A stretch of DNA of 48,885 bases from an uncultured Christensenellaceae bacterium (GTDB lineage: Bacteria; Bacillota; Clostridia; Christensenellales; Pumilibacteraceae), in the NCBI GenBank assembly GCA_910587445.1, contig CAJULE010000017.1, forward strand, positions 1 through 48,885. Direction: 5' to 3'. The notes under the pieces were generated by a model. It did no database searches. It had not been told where the DNA came from and saw only the letters and a program-made list of their open reading frames with translations. Below are positions 31,602 to 40,350 of the stretch, one piece after another; position 1 is the stretch's first letter; each line of letters starts with the position of its first letter. The translations under genes were made by a program, and so were the position numbers.

Positions 31602-32318
31602 ATGTTCAGGGTCTTGCACGGCGTAAAGGTCTATTACGAACGTCACATGGGAAGCGGAGACACGGTCGTGCTGTTGCACGGCTGGGGCGCGGATCACACG
31701 GCGTTCGGCGGAACTTACCGTTCGCTTGTCTCGCACGGGCAGAACGTGCTGTGCTTGGACTTTCCGTGCTTCGGGCAGTCCGCACCCGCACCGTGCGATT
31801 GGGGCGTGTACGATTTTGCCGCCTGTGTGGACGAACTTATAACCTCTCTCGGTATCGACAGCGCGATCCTCGTGGGTCACAGCTTCGGCGGCAGAATATG
31901 CCTTATACTCTCGTCGAGACCGTACGTGAAGAAATTGCTTCTCACGGGCGCGGCGGGACTCAAACCTCGCTTCAGCCTCATAAAATGGCTTAAAGTAAGG
32001 TGGTACAAACTGAAGAAAAAGCTCGGCGTAGTAAGTCCCAAAGGCGGCTCGGCGGATTTCCGTGCGCTCGACAGGAGCACGCGTCCCGTGTTTGTGCGCG
32101 TAGTCAATACGCATCTCGATTCGGTATTGCCGACGATTGCCGTCCCCACGCTCGTCATATGGGGCAAAGAGGACAGAGAGACGCCGATGTATATGGCAAA
32201 ACGCTTAAAGCGCGGAATAAAGGACAGCGCGCTTATAGTTATGGAGGGCGGGCACTACGCCTATGCCTATCTGAACGAACGCTTTAACGCTATACTGAGA
32301 GCGTTCGTCAAGGAGTAA
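31602..32318 (+). CDS. Alpha/beta-fold hydrolase
   Basis: A 238-residue alpha/beta hydrolase with oxyanion-loop LLHGWGAD, nucleophile elbow VGHSFGGR (Ser in GHSFGG), an acid-bearing VIWGKEDRETP, and catalytic His in MEGGHYAY. The substrate is unknown. AAGGAG precedes the ATG by about seven bases. It overlaps the MurF-like gene by one base (TAATG), and this tight coupling suggests a job linked to peptidoglycan or its lipid precursors (inference). There is no signal peptide, so it should act in the cytosol. Confidence 0.9.
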   Translation: MFRVLHGVKVYYERHMGSGDTVVLLHGWGADHTAFGGTYRSLVSHGQNVLCLDFPCFGQSAPAPCDWGVYDFAACVDELITSLGIDSAILVGHSFGGRICLILSSRPYVKKLLLTGAAGLKPRFSLIKWLKVRWYKLKKKLGVVSPKGGSADFRALDRSTRPVFVRVVNTHLDSVLPTIAVPTLVIWGKEDRETPMYMAKRLKRGIKDSALIVMEGGHYAYAYLNERFNAILRAFVKE

Positions 32319-33973
32319 TGAAAGTGAACACGATTGTTGTCGCAAGCTTACGAAGTCTGCCCGTAACGGACAAGGTGTTATGGCTTGTTATGATAGGATT
32401 GACGGCGTTTTTGATGATGTTCGTCAGTCGGAAAGTTTTTCAGATATTGCAGTTGTCGTCCTATCGTGCGCGCGGCATGGTCAATTGGCTTAAGATCACG
32501 CGCTTCGACTATCAGATACGGTACTTTGCGCTTGCGTTTCTTAGCGCGATCGCTACGTACGTATATGTCGCGTGCTTCTACGGATACGAGATCGTGCGCT
32601 ATCTCGGATTTTTGATTTTCGCAGTTTTCGCGATTCTGTTCGTTGTTTTCACACGCCGAGAGAAAGAAAAAGTGCCCGTAAAATATACGGCGCGTATGGT
32701 TCGTCTCAATGCTCTTACGTTTATCTTATACTTTGCTCTCGGGCTCTGTATGTGGCTTCTCGCGCACGTTTTCGACGGAATGATGTATGCGCCGCAGTAT
32801 GCGCTTTTGTCGCTCATGCCGCTGTTTGCGCCGTGGGTCGTGACGCTTGCAAACTTGCTCATACTTCCGCTCGAGACGCTCAACAACTACACATATAAGG
32901 TGCGCGCTAAAAACCGCCTTGCCTCCATGCCCGAAATGATCCGCATAGGCATAACGGGAAGCTACGGCAAAACGACGGCGAAAGTAATGCTTGCCAAAAT
33001 GCTCGAAAAGAAGTATCGCGTCTCTTACAGTCAGAAGAGCTATAATACGCCGATGGGAATTTGCAAGGTCATAAACAATTTCCTTCCCGACGACGCTCAG
33101 GTTTTCATTGCGGAAATGGGGGCGCGCTATGTGGGCGATATAGCGGAGCTTACAAAAATCGTCGAACCGAATTACGGACTCATTACGGCAATCGGAAATC
33201 AACATCTCGAAACGTTCGGCAGTATCGAAAACATAATGGACACAAAGTACGAGCTCATCGAAAATCTCAAGCGCGGCGGTCTCGCGCTCTTCAACGGCGA
33301 CAGCGAGCGCACGAGAACTCTCTACGAAAAGGCGGTCGGAGACAAGATGATAACGGGCGCGGAAGGCACGGCGGGCGCAAATATCTTTTATAAAAATGTA
33401 GAGCAGGACGACGAGGGCATAAACTTTACGCTCTGCGTTGCAGGAGGAGAGCACGTCGTGCGCACGAAGCTTCTCGGCAGACACGTGCCGTCACTCATGA
33501 CGCTTTGCGCGGCTCTCGCATTCGAGCTCGGTGTGAGCGCGGAAGACATCGTTTCCGTATGCGAGCGAATGGAGCCGGTTCCGCACAGGCTCGAACTCAT
33601 GAAAAACGGCGAGAATATGGTCATCATAGACGATGCCTATAATGCGAACGTAGAGGGCGCGCAGAACGCTTTGAATGCGCTTTCCGGCTTTGTCGAAAGC
33701 ACTAAAGTGATCATCACTCCGGGACTTGTCGAGCTCGGCAAGGAAGAAAAACAGGCGAATATCGACCTCGGCGCACAGATAGGCGAGGTCTGCGATTTGG
33801 CTATCCTCATCGGCGAGCGCGCTCCGTTTTTAAAAGAAGGCGCTCTAAGCTCGGGTATGAGCGAGGATAAAATCCATATCTGTATCTCTCTCGACGAAGC
33901 CGTTGCAAAGCTTCGTACGGTGGAGGGGAAGGTGGCGGTGTTGTTCGAGAACGATCTCCCCGACAACTTTTAA
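32318..33973 (+). CDS. Membrane-anchored MurF-like ligase
   Basis: A 551-residue protein combining five or six N-terminal transmembrane helices (residues about 18-190) with a Mur ligase central and C-terminal domain. The ATP loop is GITGSYGKTT (211-220), followed by FIAEMGAR, ITAIGNQHLETFGS, VPHRLELM, IIDDAYNANVEG, and a C-terminal LFENDLPDNF typical of MurF. The usual UDP-substrate-binding N-terminal domain of MurF is missing and the membrane domain takes its place. The likely substrate is a lipid-linked or membrane-near peptidoglycan precursor, with D-Ala-D-Ala addition inferred from the MurF-type C-terminus. The stop lies in the left arm of F copy 3. Confidence 0.87.
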   Translation: MKVNTIVVASLRSLPVTDKVLWLVMIGLTAFLMMFVSRKVFQILQLSSYRARGMVNWLKITRFDYQIRYFALAFLSAIATYVYVACFYGYEIVRYLGFLIFAVFAILFVVFTRREKEKVPVKYTARMVRLNALTFILYFALGLCMWLLAHVFDGMMYAPQYALLSLMPLFAPWVVTLANLLILPLETLNNYTYKVRAKNRLASMPEMIRIGITGSYGKTTAKVMLAKMLEKKYRVSYSQKSYNTPMGICKVINNFLPDDAQVFIAEMGARYVGDIAELTKIVEPNYGLITAIGNQHLETFGSIENIMDTKYELIENLKRGGLALFNGDSERTRTLYEKAVGDKMITGAEGTAGANIFYKNVEQDDEGINFTLCVAGGEHVVRTKLLGRHVPSLMTLCAALAFELGVSAEDIVSVCERMEPVPHRLELMKNGENMVIIDDAYNANVEGAQNALNALSGFVESTKVIITPGLVELGKEEKQANIDLGAQIGEVCDLAILIGERAPFLKEGALSSGMSEDKIHICISLDEAVAKLRTVEGKVAVLFENDLPDNF

Positions 33974-34095
33974 GGCTTATAAACATCGCATTTCCATGTC
34001 AAACTAAATTTTTTCTCGGGGTCATGTACGAAGTAGTACACTCCCCGTCGAAAAAATTTGTTTTCCTCGAACTGCTCGTTTCTAAGCCTTAAAAG
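33967..34095 (+). repeat. Inverted-repeat element F, copy 3, at the end of the MurF-like gene
   Basis: Terminal arms CTTTTAAGGCTTA (33967-33979) and TAAGCCTTAAAAG (34083-34095) pair perfectly over 13 bp and include the upstream stop codon. Internal landmarks TATAAACATCG, GGTCATGTACG..AGTACACTCCC and CTCGTTTC match copies 1 and 2. Its right end overlaps the first unit of the 122-bp tandem array. Confidence 0.7.
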
Positions 34096-34476
34096 AGCGT
34101 AGGAGGCAAACATAGGCATTTCGCCGACAGCTGTCCGTCTCGTTCGCTTCTGCGGTCTTAAAAGAATCGATTGCTTGCTGTGCTTTCCTCGAACTGCTCG
34201 TTTCTAGGCCTTAAAAGAGCGTAGGAGGCAAACATAGGCATTTCGCCGACAGCTGTCCGTCTCGCTCGCTTCTGCGGTCTTAAAAGAATCGATTGCTTGC
34301 TGTGTTTTCCTCGAACTGCTCGTTCCTAAGCCTTAAAATGGCGTAGGTGCAAATATAGGCATTTCGCCGACAGCTGTCCGTCTCGCTCGCTTCTGCGGTA
34401 TTAAAAGAACCGATTGCTTGCTGTGCTTTCCCCGAACTGCTCGTTTCTAAGCCTTAAAATGGCGTAGAAGCAAACA
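34061..34476 (+). repeat. Tandem array of about 3.4 units of 122 bp
   Basis: Units begin at TTTTCCTCGAACTGCTCG-type sequence at about 34061, 34183 and 34305, with a partial fourth at about 34426 ending at GCAAACATAC. Each unit includes TAAGCCTTAAAA, GGAGGCAAACATAGGCATTTC, GCCGACAGCTGTCCGTCTCG and ATTGCTTGCTGTG. Units are over 90 percent alike by eye. A related single piece lies near 25405. No open frame is kept across the units. Confidence 0.85.
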
Positions 34477-34477
34477 T

Positions 34478-35070
34478 ACATTACATTGTCATTTCGAGCG
34501 AAGTCGAGAAATCCAAACCTATAAAAAAGGCTCCCTTTAGCAAGGGAAGCTGTCGCCGATAGGCGACTGAGGGGATTGCACTCTTATAAAAAAGCCTTCC
34601 CTTGAGAGGGAAGGCGTCGCGGCATAAAGCGAAGCGACTGCCGTGACGGATGAGTAGACTTTCCGTGTTATTTTTTACGAAGTGACATTATGCGGAGAAA
34701 TCTTGATTTAAACTGCCAAAAGACCTTTCGACTGCGCTCAAGGTGACAAGAAAGTATCATGCCGCACATCTCTTCCTTGTCATTTCGCTTTAGCCGAGCG
34801 CGTGGCGCGAACGCCACGAAACGAAGCGTAACCGCCCTATGTCATTTCGAGCCTATTCTTTTTATGTCATTTCACGCAAAGTCGTTCATTGCATTGTCAT
34901 TTCGAGCGAAGTCGAGAAATCTAAACATATAAAAAAGGCTCCCTTTGGTTAAGGGAAGCTGTCGCCGATAGGCGACTGAGGGGATTTTCTCCTCTAAAAA
35001 GCCTTCCCTTGACAGGGAAGGTGGCGCGGCACAAAGCGTAGCGACTGCCGTGACGGATGAGTAGACTTTT
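34478..35070. repeat. Dispersed repeat cluster A-B-C, G, H, A-B-C
   Basis: Order: A (34486-34514), B (34529-34577), C (34592-34659), a CCTTTCGACTGCGCTCAAGG unit (about 34731-34752), a GCCGAGCGCGTGGCGCGAACG unit (34794-34842), truncated A pieces, A (34893-34922), B (34936-34986), C (34999-35067). The whole A-B-C block is duplicated about 407 bases apart. Together with F3 and the tandem array it fills all of 33974-35149; no gene is seen. Confidence 0.75.
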
Positions 35071-35149
35071 CTATGTGATTCCGCTCACGCTTGCTTTGCG
35101 GAAAGACACTTATGCCTATAAAAAATCTGTGTTCAAAGGAGAAATCATA

Positions 35150-35878
35150 ATGCGATGTGCGCTTGTTACGGGCGGAACCGGAGGGATCGGCAGAGCGATT
35201 TGCGATATGCTTGCCGCAGAAAATTATACTCTTGCATTGACGTACAATAAAAGCAAGGAAAAAGCCGCCGAAATGATAGAAGGTTATCAGTCGCGCGGCA
35301 TAAACTGTATTGCCGTAGAGGTCGATTTGTCTGAAAAAAACGGCGCGGACAAGCTTTTGAAATCACTCGAAGGCTTTCCGAGACCCGACACCGTAATAAA
35401 CAATGCGGGCGAGGCCTGTATGAAACTGCTCTGCGATACGGACGACGCAGAAGCCGAGCGCATCATGCGGATAAACTTTTTTACGCCTATGAAGCTCATT
35501 CGCGAACTTTCGCGCAGTATGGTGTCGCGTTCTTTCGGTCGTATCGTCAACATATCGAGTATGTGGGCGAAAGCGGGCAGTGCGGGGGAGAGCGTCTATG
35601 CGGCTTCCAAAGCCGCTCTCGAGGCTTTAAGCAAGTCTCTCGCAAAGGAGCTCGGCGCAAGCGGCATAACCGTAAATTGCGTGGCTCCCGGGCTTATCGA
35701 CACAAACATGAACGCCTGTCTCGAAAGAGCCGCAATAGACGAAATCGTTTCGAATACGCCCGTTCGCCGCATGGGAACACCCGCCGACGTCGCGTCGGTT
35801 GTTCGCAGTCTCGTGTCCGAGGAAAGCAGCTTTGTTACGGGCACGGTAATCCCCGTGACGGGCGGTTTCGCCGTTTAG
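35150..35878 (+). CDS. SDR-family oxidoreductase (FabG-like)
   Basis: A 242-residue classical short-chain dehydrogenase. It has the NAD(P) loop TGGTGGIGRAI, the NNAG motif in VINNAG, and the catalytic Ser in NISSMWAKAG with Tyr and Lys in YAASK, followed by APGLIDTNM. The C-terminal SSFVTGTVIPVTGGF resembles 3-oxoacyl-ACP reductase FabG. No other fatty-acid genes are adjacent, so the substrate is uncertain. ATG 35150 is preceded by AAAGGAG. The frame could open at 35057, but that would start in repeat C and has no ribosome site. Confidence 0.9.
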   Translation: MRCALVTGGTGGIGRAICDMLAAENYTLALTYNKSKEKAAEMIEGYQSRGINCIAVEVDLSEKNGADKLLKSLEGFPRPDTVINNAGEACMKLLCDTDDAEAERIMRINFFTPMKLIRELSRSMVSRSFGRIVNISSMWAKAGSAGESVYAASKAALEALSKSLAKELGASGITVNCVAPGLIDTNMNACLERAAIDEIVSNTPVRRMGTPADVASVVRSLVSEESSFVTGTVIPVTGGFAV

Positions 35879-36038
35879 TGCTCAGCCGTTCGAGCGAATA
35901 TGCTTGCCGCATTATGCCGTTTGTCACTTCGAGAAAATCGAAGTATCGGCTTGTTCGCCTTTTGTAGATATACCGATAGGGCAGCATTTGCAAACAGCAT
36001 GGCTTTGTCCGAAGTGAAGCATTAAAATAAAACCGCAT

Positions 36039-36073
36039 AAAAAATCCGCAAGATCGCGTCTTGCGGATTTTTG
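36039..36073. terminator. Bidirectional terminator between SDR gene and surface-protein gene
   Basis: AAAATCCGCAAGA (36041-36053) pairs with TCTTGCGGATTTT (36059-36071) around a 5-base loop, with T-runs on both strands. It is placed correctly to end both convergent genes. Confidence 0.85.
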
Positions 36074-36091
36074 TTTCGTCTCTTTTGAGTT

Positions 36092-39000
36092 TTAGTCCTC
36101 GAAGTCGTCGTAGTATCCGTCCTTCTTGGGAGCGGGAGCGGCTGCCGTTTTGGGCTTGGCCTCTTTCTTTTCGGGCTTTGCGTCCGCCTGTTTTTCCGGC
36201 TTGACCTCGGCTGCGTTCGCAGGCTTATCGGTCTCGTCGGCTTCTGCTTTTACGGCGTCGCCTGCGGGAGCTTCTTTGCTCGAAGCGTTCTCGGACGCTT
36301 TGTCGTCGTCGAACTCGTCATAGCTGTCGGAGCTTTCCGCGCTTTCCGTCGCTTCGGGCTTTTCGTCAGCCTTGACTTCTTCGGCTTCGGGCTGTTCCTC
36401 TTCGGGCTTTTCGACCTTTGCTTCCGTCTTTTCCTCGGAAGCGGAAAGGTTATCGTCGAATTCGTCGTAATCGGTCGTCGTATCGACTTCGTCGGCTACT
36501 TTTTCGTCCTCGTTCGACTTCTCGTTATGGAGCTTATGAAGCGTCGTGCGCCTGTCGTAGCTCGTCGTGACCCTAACGGTCTTTTTCTCGCTGCGTCTTT
36601 CGAGAAGCTTACGGATGAGCGTTCCCACAACGGCAATGAGTATTGCGACTGCGAACAGAATGGAGGGGATAAGCCACCAAGCGATTTCGCCGGCAGCGGA
36701 GGAGTCGTCTTCTTCGGAACCGTCTCCGTCGCCTTCGCCGTCCTCGTCGTCGCCCGTCGAAAGATCTACGTTTTTGTTGTACTTGATATATTCGGCATAG
36801 CCTTCGCCGTCCTCGTCGAAATTGTCAAGTTCGTTCTCATAAGCGACGTTGCCTATGTCGGTGACAGCAATGCGGTTGACGTATGCTCTGCCCGCAAAGT
36901 ATTGGTCGTCGTGCTCGATATCGCCGAGCGTCAGCGTAAGTCCCACGTCGACTGCCTCGTCGCCCGTCTTGATATAGAAGGTATAGGTCTTAAACGTCTC
37001 TTCGTCTATCGTATATCCTTCGTCTTTGTCATAGTCTTCGATAGTCGAAGTGTCTATTATATTCGAGAAGTTTGCTTCCGCGCCGGTGAGGAATATTCCC
37101 GCACCCACGACGGTCTCGCTGTCCTTGAGGTTGTCTGCAATGTCGACCTTAATGCTTACCTGCACGCTGTAGTAGGAGTTTGCCGCAAGCGAGATCGTGT
37201 TGTTGAGAGTTATCGCGGAGTAGGAGGGGGCAATGTTGCGGATATACAGCACATTGTTTCCCGCACCCTCTTCGTTCTCGAACGTCGGCGGGATTTCGGT
37301 GGACGTGCCGTCGAGAGCCGTATGATCGAATACGCCGTAGACGGTGTTCGTGCTCGCACCGAATGCAAGCGACCAATTGTACGGAGTACGTACCACTCCT
37401 TTGCCGTAGGTGTCGTATGCGGCGAAATCTATGCGTCCGAACGAGTATGTCGCAAAATTAAAGTCGGTTCTGCCCGCCGCTCTCATATCCGAGTATTCTT
37501 TCGCAAAGTCCGCGTAATTTTTACCCGTTTGTGTCATGATCTCTTCGGTCATTTCCGCAAAAGCCACGCGGTCGACGAAAACCGTACCTGCCGCAAGCTT
37601 TGTCTTGTTGCTTACTCTGTCGTTGAGTCCGAGCCATATCTCGAGCGTAACGCTGTAATCGGACGTGCCGCCCTCGATGTAGAAGGTATATGTCTTAAAG
37701 CCGTCCGAGGCATTCTTTATGCCCTCTATCGTGGCAATGACGTTGTTGCCGCTCTTGACTACGAGGTTTGCGCCGTATCCCGTAACGGCAGCCGTACGCA
37801 TCGAAACGGTCAGGCTGTAAACCTTGCCCGACGAAATCGTAAGCGTAGGGGAGGAATATCCGACAGCCGTATCTTCAAGCGACGACATCATGAGAAGATT
37901 GCCGCTTGCGGGTTTGGGGTTGTCCACGTTGTTGTACTTTGTTCTGTTTGCCGAGAAATGATCTATGTCGGTCGATATAACGCCGTCTATGACGTCTTTG
38001 GTACTTTCGACTGCTTCTGTGGAGAAGCCCGTCGTAGTTACGGAATCGGGCGTTATGCGCGTCCAGCTCGCGGGGACGAGAGGATACGAGTATTCGTCGT
38101 ATTCGCCCACCTCGAAGAATCTGCCGTTGGTTACGCCCGTATCCTCGAACACGGGGTCGAACGTGACTATCGAGCCGCTCGAGCTGTTGGACGAGTATTC
38201 GCTCGGCGTGATCTTCTCGAGCTTTATTTCGTCGAACATCGCGATACCCGACGAAACGCTGCCCGGCTGACCGAGCCAAAGCTCGAGAGATATCTTGTTG
38301 TCGTTGATCGCCGAACCTTTGATGTAATAAGCGTACTGTTTCCAGCCGTAGTTCATCGTATTCGACGTGTCGCCCGTAAGTCCCGTGGTGGACGAAACAA
38401 GCTTGTTGTCGTCGTCCGCGACGTTGTTCGTCCCGCGAACGACCGTCGTCGCGCCGCTGCCGCCGCTGATGTTTTCGGTGTTTACCCAATAGCTGAGGCG
38501 GTAGAAGGTGCTGCGAAGTATCGTATATTCGGGGGAACGGAAGCCTGTCGCAACGGGCTTGTCCGAAGAAATGAGCATGATGTTCGACGCGCCGTCGAGG
38601 TTTCCGACAGGGGAGTACGGACGCTCCGAAAGATTGTATTCGTTGTCCTCGGAGAAAGTGCCGCTCGTGTTGTAAATGGCGGGAATACTGCCTACGGACG
38701 TGATATCGTCGATGTCGTCTATATGAGTCCAACCGTTAAAGCCGCGCTCGAAGCTTCCGATTTCGTTGTGCTCGCCTTGGGGCTCGCCCGTGTACATATA
38801 GTCGATGTCGCCGTCGTCGAGATAAACCGCGTTTTCGGTAAAGTCCTTTACTATGCAGTTGTCCTCTTCGCCGTAAACGGGCGCTTCGGTATAGAATGCG
38901 TTCGGAGAAATGCGCTCCGCTTCGATGTTGTCGAAGAAGGCATATCCCTTTGCCGGATTGTAATAGGTCTTGTCCTCGTCGTTTTCGTCCTCCGCCTTGT

Positions 39001-39748
39001 CGCCGACCTGAAGGGAAAGCGTAACGTCGTGGGCGGTCATGAGCGGGGTCGCGATATAGAACGTGTACTTTTTGAAGCCGTACATATTCTTTTCGTTCAG
39101 AACGGGCAAACCGCTTGAATCTTTTTCAAGCTCGGCGACCGTGTTTATATTCGAAAACTTGAGCTCCTCGGGAAGTCCGTCGAGCTTTATGGTTGCGCCT
39201 TTGCCTTCGGTAAAGTTGCCCGTCTTTACATATGCGCTTACGCGGTAATAACTCGCAGCCGCAAACGATACGGAATTCGAGGTGTATCCGTAGGCGACTT
39301 CGCTGACCGCATTGTTTATCATGAGGACTTTCTTGTTCGTGCCGCTGTAGGCTTGTACTCCGAACGGGGTTTGGGGAACTGCGGTCTTATATTCGGGATA
39401 GCGTTCGAGCTTGTAAATATCCTTACTGCTGCCGTCCGTATCCTTGTTCGCGTTGTGATAATTGTCCGCGTCGAGGTCGACTACTCCCGAAACAACGCCG
39501 CCGTCGCTGTCGCCCGCTACGCCCGCGCCGGTCCAACTCGAGGGGGAGGCGGGGGACGAGCCGCTCGTTTCGTCGAACTGCTTGTTTGAGAAGTCCACCG
39601 ACGCCGTCGGCTCGACGAAGTTCTCGCTCGAGACGGCAAACGCGTTAAAGACAGGCAATCGAATTATCGACAGAGCGAGTATAAGCCCGAGGACGAAACA
39701 CAGCGCCGCCGACAAATATCTTTTGAAACCCGTAGAAGTTTTGTTCAT
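36092..39748 (-). CDS. Large surface-anchored protein with repeated beta-sandwich domains and acidic cytosolic tail
   Basis: A 1218-residue type-I membrane protein. An N-terminal signal sequence or anchor lies at about residues 10-36. The extracellular part carries four related domains. Each has a YYRVSAYVKT / FYRLSYWVNT / VYSLTVSMRT / YYSVQVSIKV strand, a KTYTFYI or QYAYYI strand, a VTLSL / ISLELWLG strand, and a closing FFDNIEAE / MFDEIKLE / FVDRVAF / YVNRIAV strand. This resembles carbohydrate-binding jelly-roll modules. A transmembrane helix follows at about 1024-1045. The 173-residue tail is Glu/Lys/Ala-rich with three YDEFDD / YDEFDD / YYDDFED motifs, the last at the C-terminus. No enzyme domain is seen. 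Glycan binding at the cell surface is inference. A consensus promoter is upstream. Confidence 0.88.
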   Translation of the reverse strand: MNKTSTGFKRYLSAALCFVLGLILALSIIRLPVFNAFAVSSENFVEPTASVDFSNKQFDETSGSSPASPSSWTGAGVAGDSDGGVVSGVVDLDADNYHNANKDTDGSSKDIYKLERYPEYKTAVPQTPFGVQAYSGTNKKVLMINNAVSEVAYGYTSNSVSFAAASYYRVSAYVKTGNFTEGKGATIKLDGLPEELKFSNINTVAELEKDSSGLPVLNEKNMYGFKKYTFYIATPLMTAHDVTLSLQVGDKAEDENDEDKTYYNPAKGYAFFDNIEAERISPNAFYTEAPVYGEEDNCIVKDFTENAVYLDDGDIDYMYTGEPQGEHNEIGSFERGFNGWTHIDDIDDITSVGSIPAIYNTSGTFSEDNEYNLSERPYSPVGNLDGASNIMLISSDKPVATGFRSPEYTILRSTFYRLSYWVNTENISGGSGATTVVRGTNNVADDDNKLVSSTTGLTGDTSNTMNYGWKQYAYYIKGSAINDNKISLELWLGQPGSVSSGIAMFDEIKLEKITPSEYSSNSSSGSIVTFDPVFEDTGVTNGRFFEVGEYDEYSYPLVPASWTRITPDSVTTTGFSTEAVESTKDVIDGVISTDIDHFSANRTKYNNVDNPKPASGNLLMMSSLEDTAVGYSSPTLTISSGKVYSLTVSMRTAAVTGYGANLVVKSGNNVIATIEGIKNASDGFKTYTFYIEGGTSDYSVTLEIWLGLNDRVSNKTKLAAGTVFVDRVAFAEMTEEIMTQTGKNYADFAKEYSDMRAAGRTDFNFATYSFGRIDFAAYDTYGKGVVRTPYNWSLAFGASTNTVYGVFDHTALDGTSTEIPPTFENEEGAGNNVLYIRNIAPSYSAITLNNTISLAANSYYSVQVSIKVDIADNLKDSETVVGAGIFLTGAEANFSNIIDTSTIEDYDKDEGYTIDEETFKTYTFYIKTGDEAVDVGLTLTLGDIEHDDQYFAGRAYVNRIAVTDIGNVAYENELDNFDEDGEGYAEYIKYNKNVDLSTGDDEDGEGDGDGSEEDDSSAAGEIAWWLIPSILFAVAILIAVVGTLIRKLLERRSEKKTVRVTTSYDRRTTLHKLHNEKSNEDEKVADEVDTTTDYDEFDDNLSASEEKTEAKVEKPEEEQPEAEEVKADEKPEATESAESSDSYDEFDDDKASENASSKEAPAGDAVKAEADETDKPANAAEVKPEKQADAKPEKKEAKPKTAAAPAPKKDGYYDDFED

Positions 39749-39823
39749 TTCTCTTTACACCTTTAAAGTAGTAGTTTTTTTCTTTCCGACGTAACGTATA
39801 CAATGATACGCATACATTCTAAT

Positions 39824-39852
39824 ATTATAAAGTATAATCGAAATTTTTGCAA
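39824..39852 (-). promoter_or_regulatory. Promoter of the large surface-protein gene
   Basis: Minus-strand TTGCAA (39847-39852), 17-bp spacer, and a perfect TATAAT (39824-39829). The leader to ATG 39748 is about 70 bases and includes AAAGGTG 11 bases before the start. Confidence 0.75.
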
Positions 39853-39987
39853 TCAAATCGATAACCTTTTTTAAAAAAATCTCTCGCTTTTCCTTATAAT
39901 ATATGCGGAGCATTTATTTCGGAAAAAAGAGGGTCTCGTCTTGCGACATCTATATTTTGTCTCTCATTCGGAAAAACTATTATAGCT

Positions 39988-40350
39988 ATGAAAAAGATTG
40001 CGAAATCGGCTTTGAGAATAGGGGGCGGCGCGCTCGTCGGCTTCATAAACGGCTTCTTCGGCGGAGGGGGCGGAATGCTCTGCGTGCCCCTTCTCGAAAA
40101 GGTCCTGAAAGTGCCCACGAAAAACGCGCACGCAACTGCCATACTCGTCATACTGCCGATATCCGTCGCGTCGGCAATAACTTATATTATAAACGGTTAT
40201 GCGGATTTTTCCGCTACGCTTGTTTCCTCTCTCGGCGTCACTGCGGGAGGCGCGCTCGGGGCAGTGTTGCTCACGCGACTCAAGTCGGCAACCGTGGGCG
40301 TGGTGTTTGCCGTCATAATGATTGTTGCGGGGGTAAAATTGCTGTTCTGA
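39988..40350 (+). CDS. TSUP permease, first half-size subunit
   Basis: A 120-residue membrane protein with four helices and the TSUP (TauE/SafE) signature near the N-terminus, GFINGFFGGGGGMLCVPLL, followed by NAHATAILVILPISVASA. Full TSUP permeases, exporters of sulfite, sulfoacetate and related anions, have two such repeats in about 250 residues; here they are two genes. No good ribosome site is seen before ATG 39988. The stop overlaps the next gene's ATG by one base (TGATG), so the halves are coupled and probably heterodimerise. Confidence 0.88.
   Translation: MKKIAKSALRIGGGALVGFINGFFGGGGGMLCVPLLEKVLKVPTKNAHATAILVILPISVASAITYIINGYADFSATLVSSLGVTAGGALGAVLLTRLKSATVGVVFAVIMIVAGVKLLF

Noticed and set aside
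34061..34476. CRISPR array
   Set aside because: The 122-bp units are repeated in full with no unique spacers, and no cas gene is near.
36527..39118. 863-codon open frame opposite the large surface-protein gene
   Set aside because: It is the antisense shadow of a low-stop, biased coding region; it lacks a ribosome site and has implausible composition (very rich in Arg, Val and aromatic residues), whereas the minus-strand gene has a signal sequence, promoter and terminator.
39903..40349. Long N-terminal extension of the second TSUP gene
   Set aside because: It overlaps the first TSUP gene in another frame and is basic and low in hydrophobic residues, unlike a permease.
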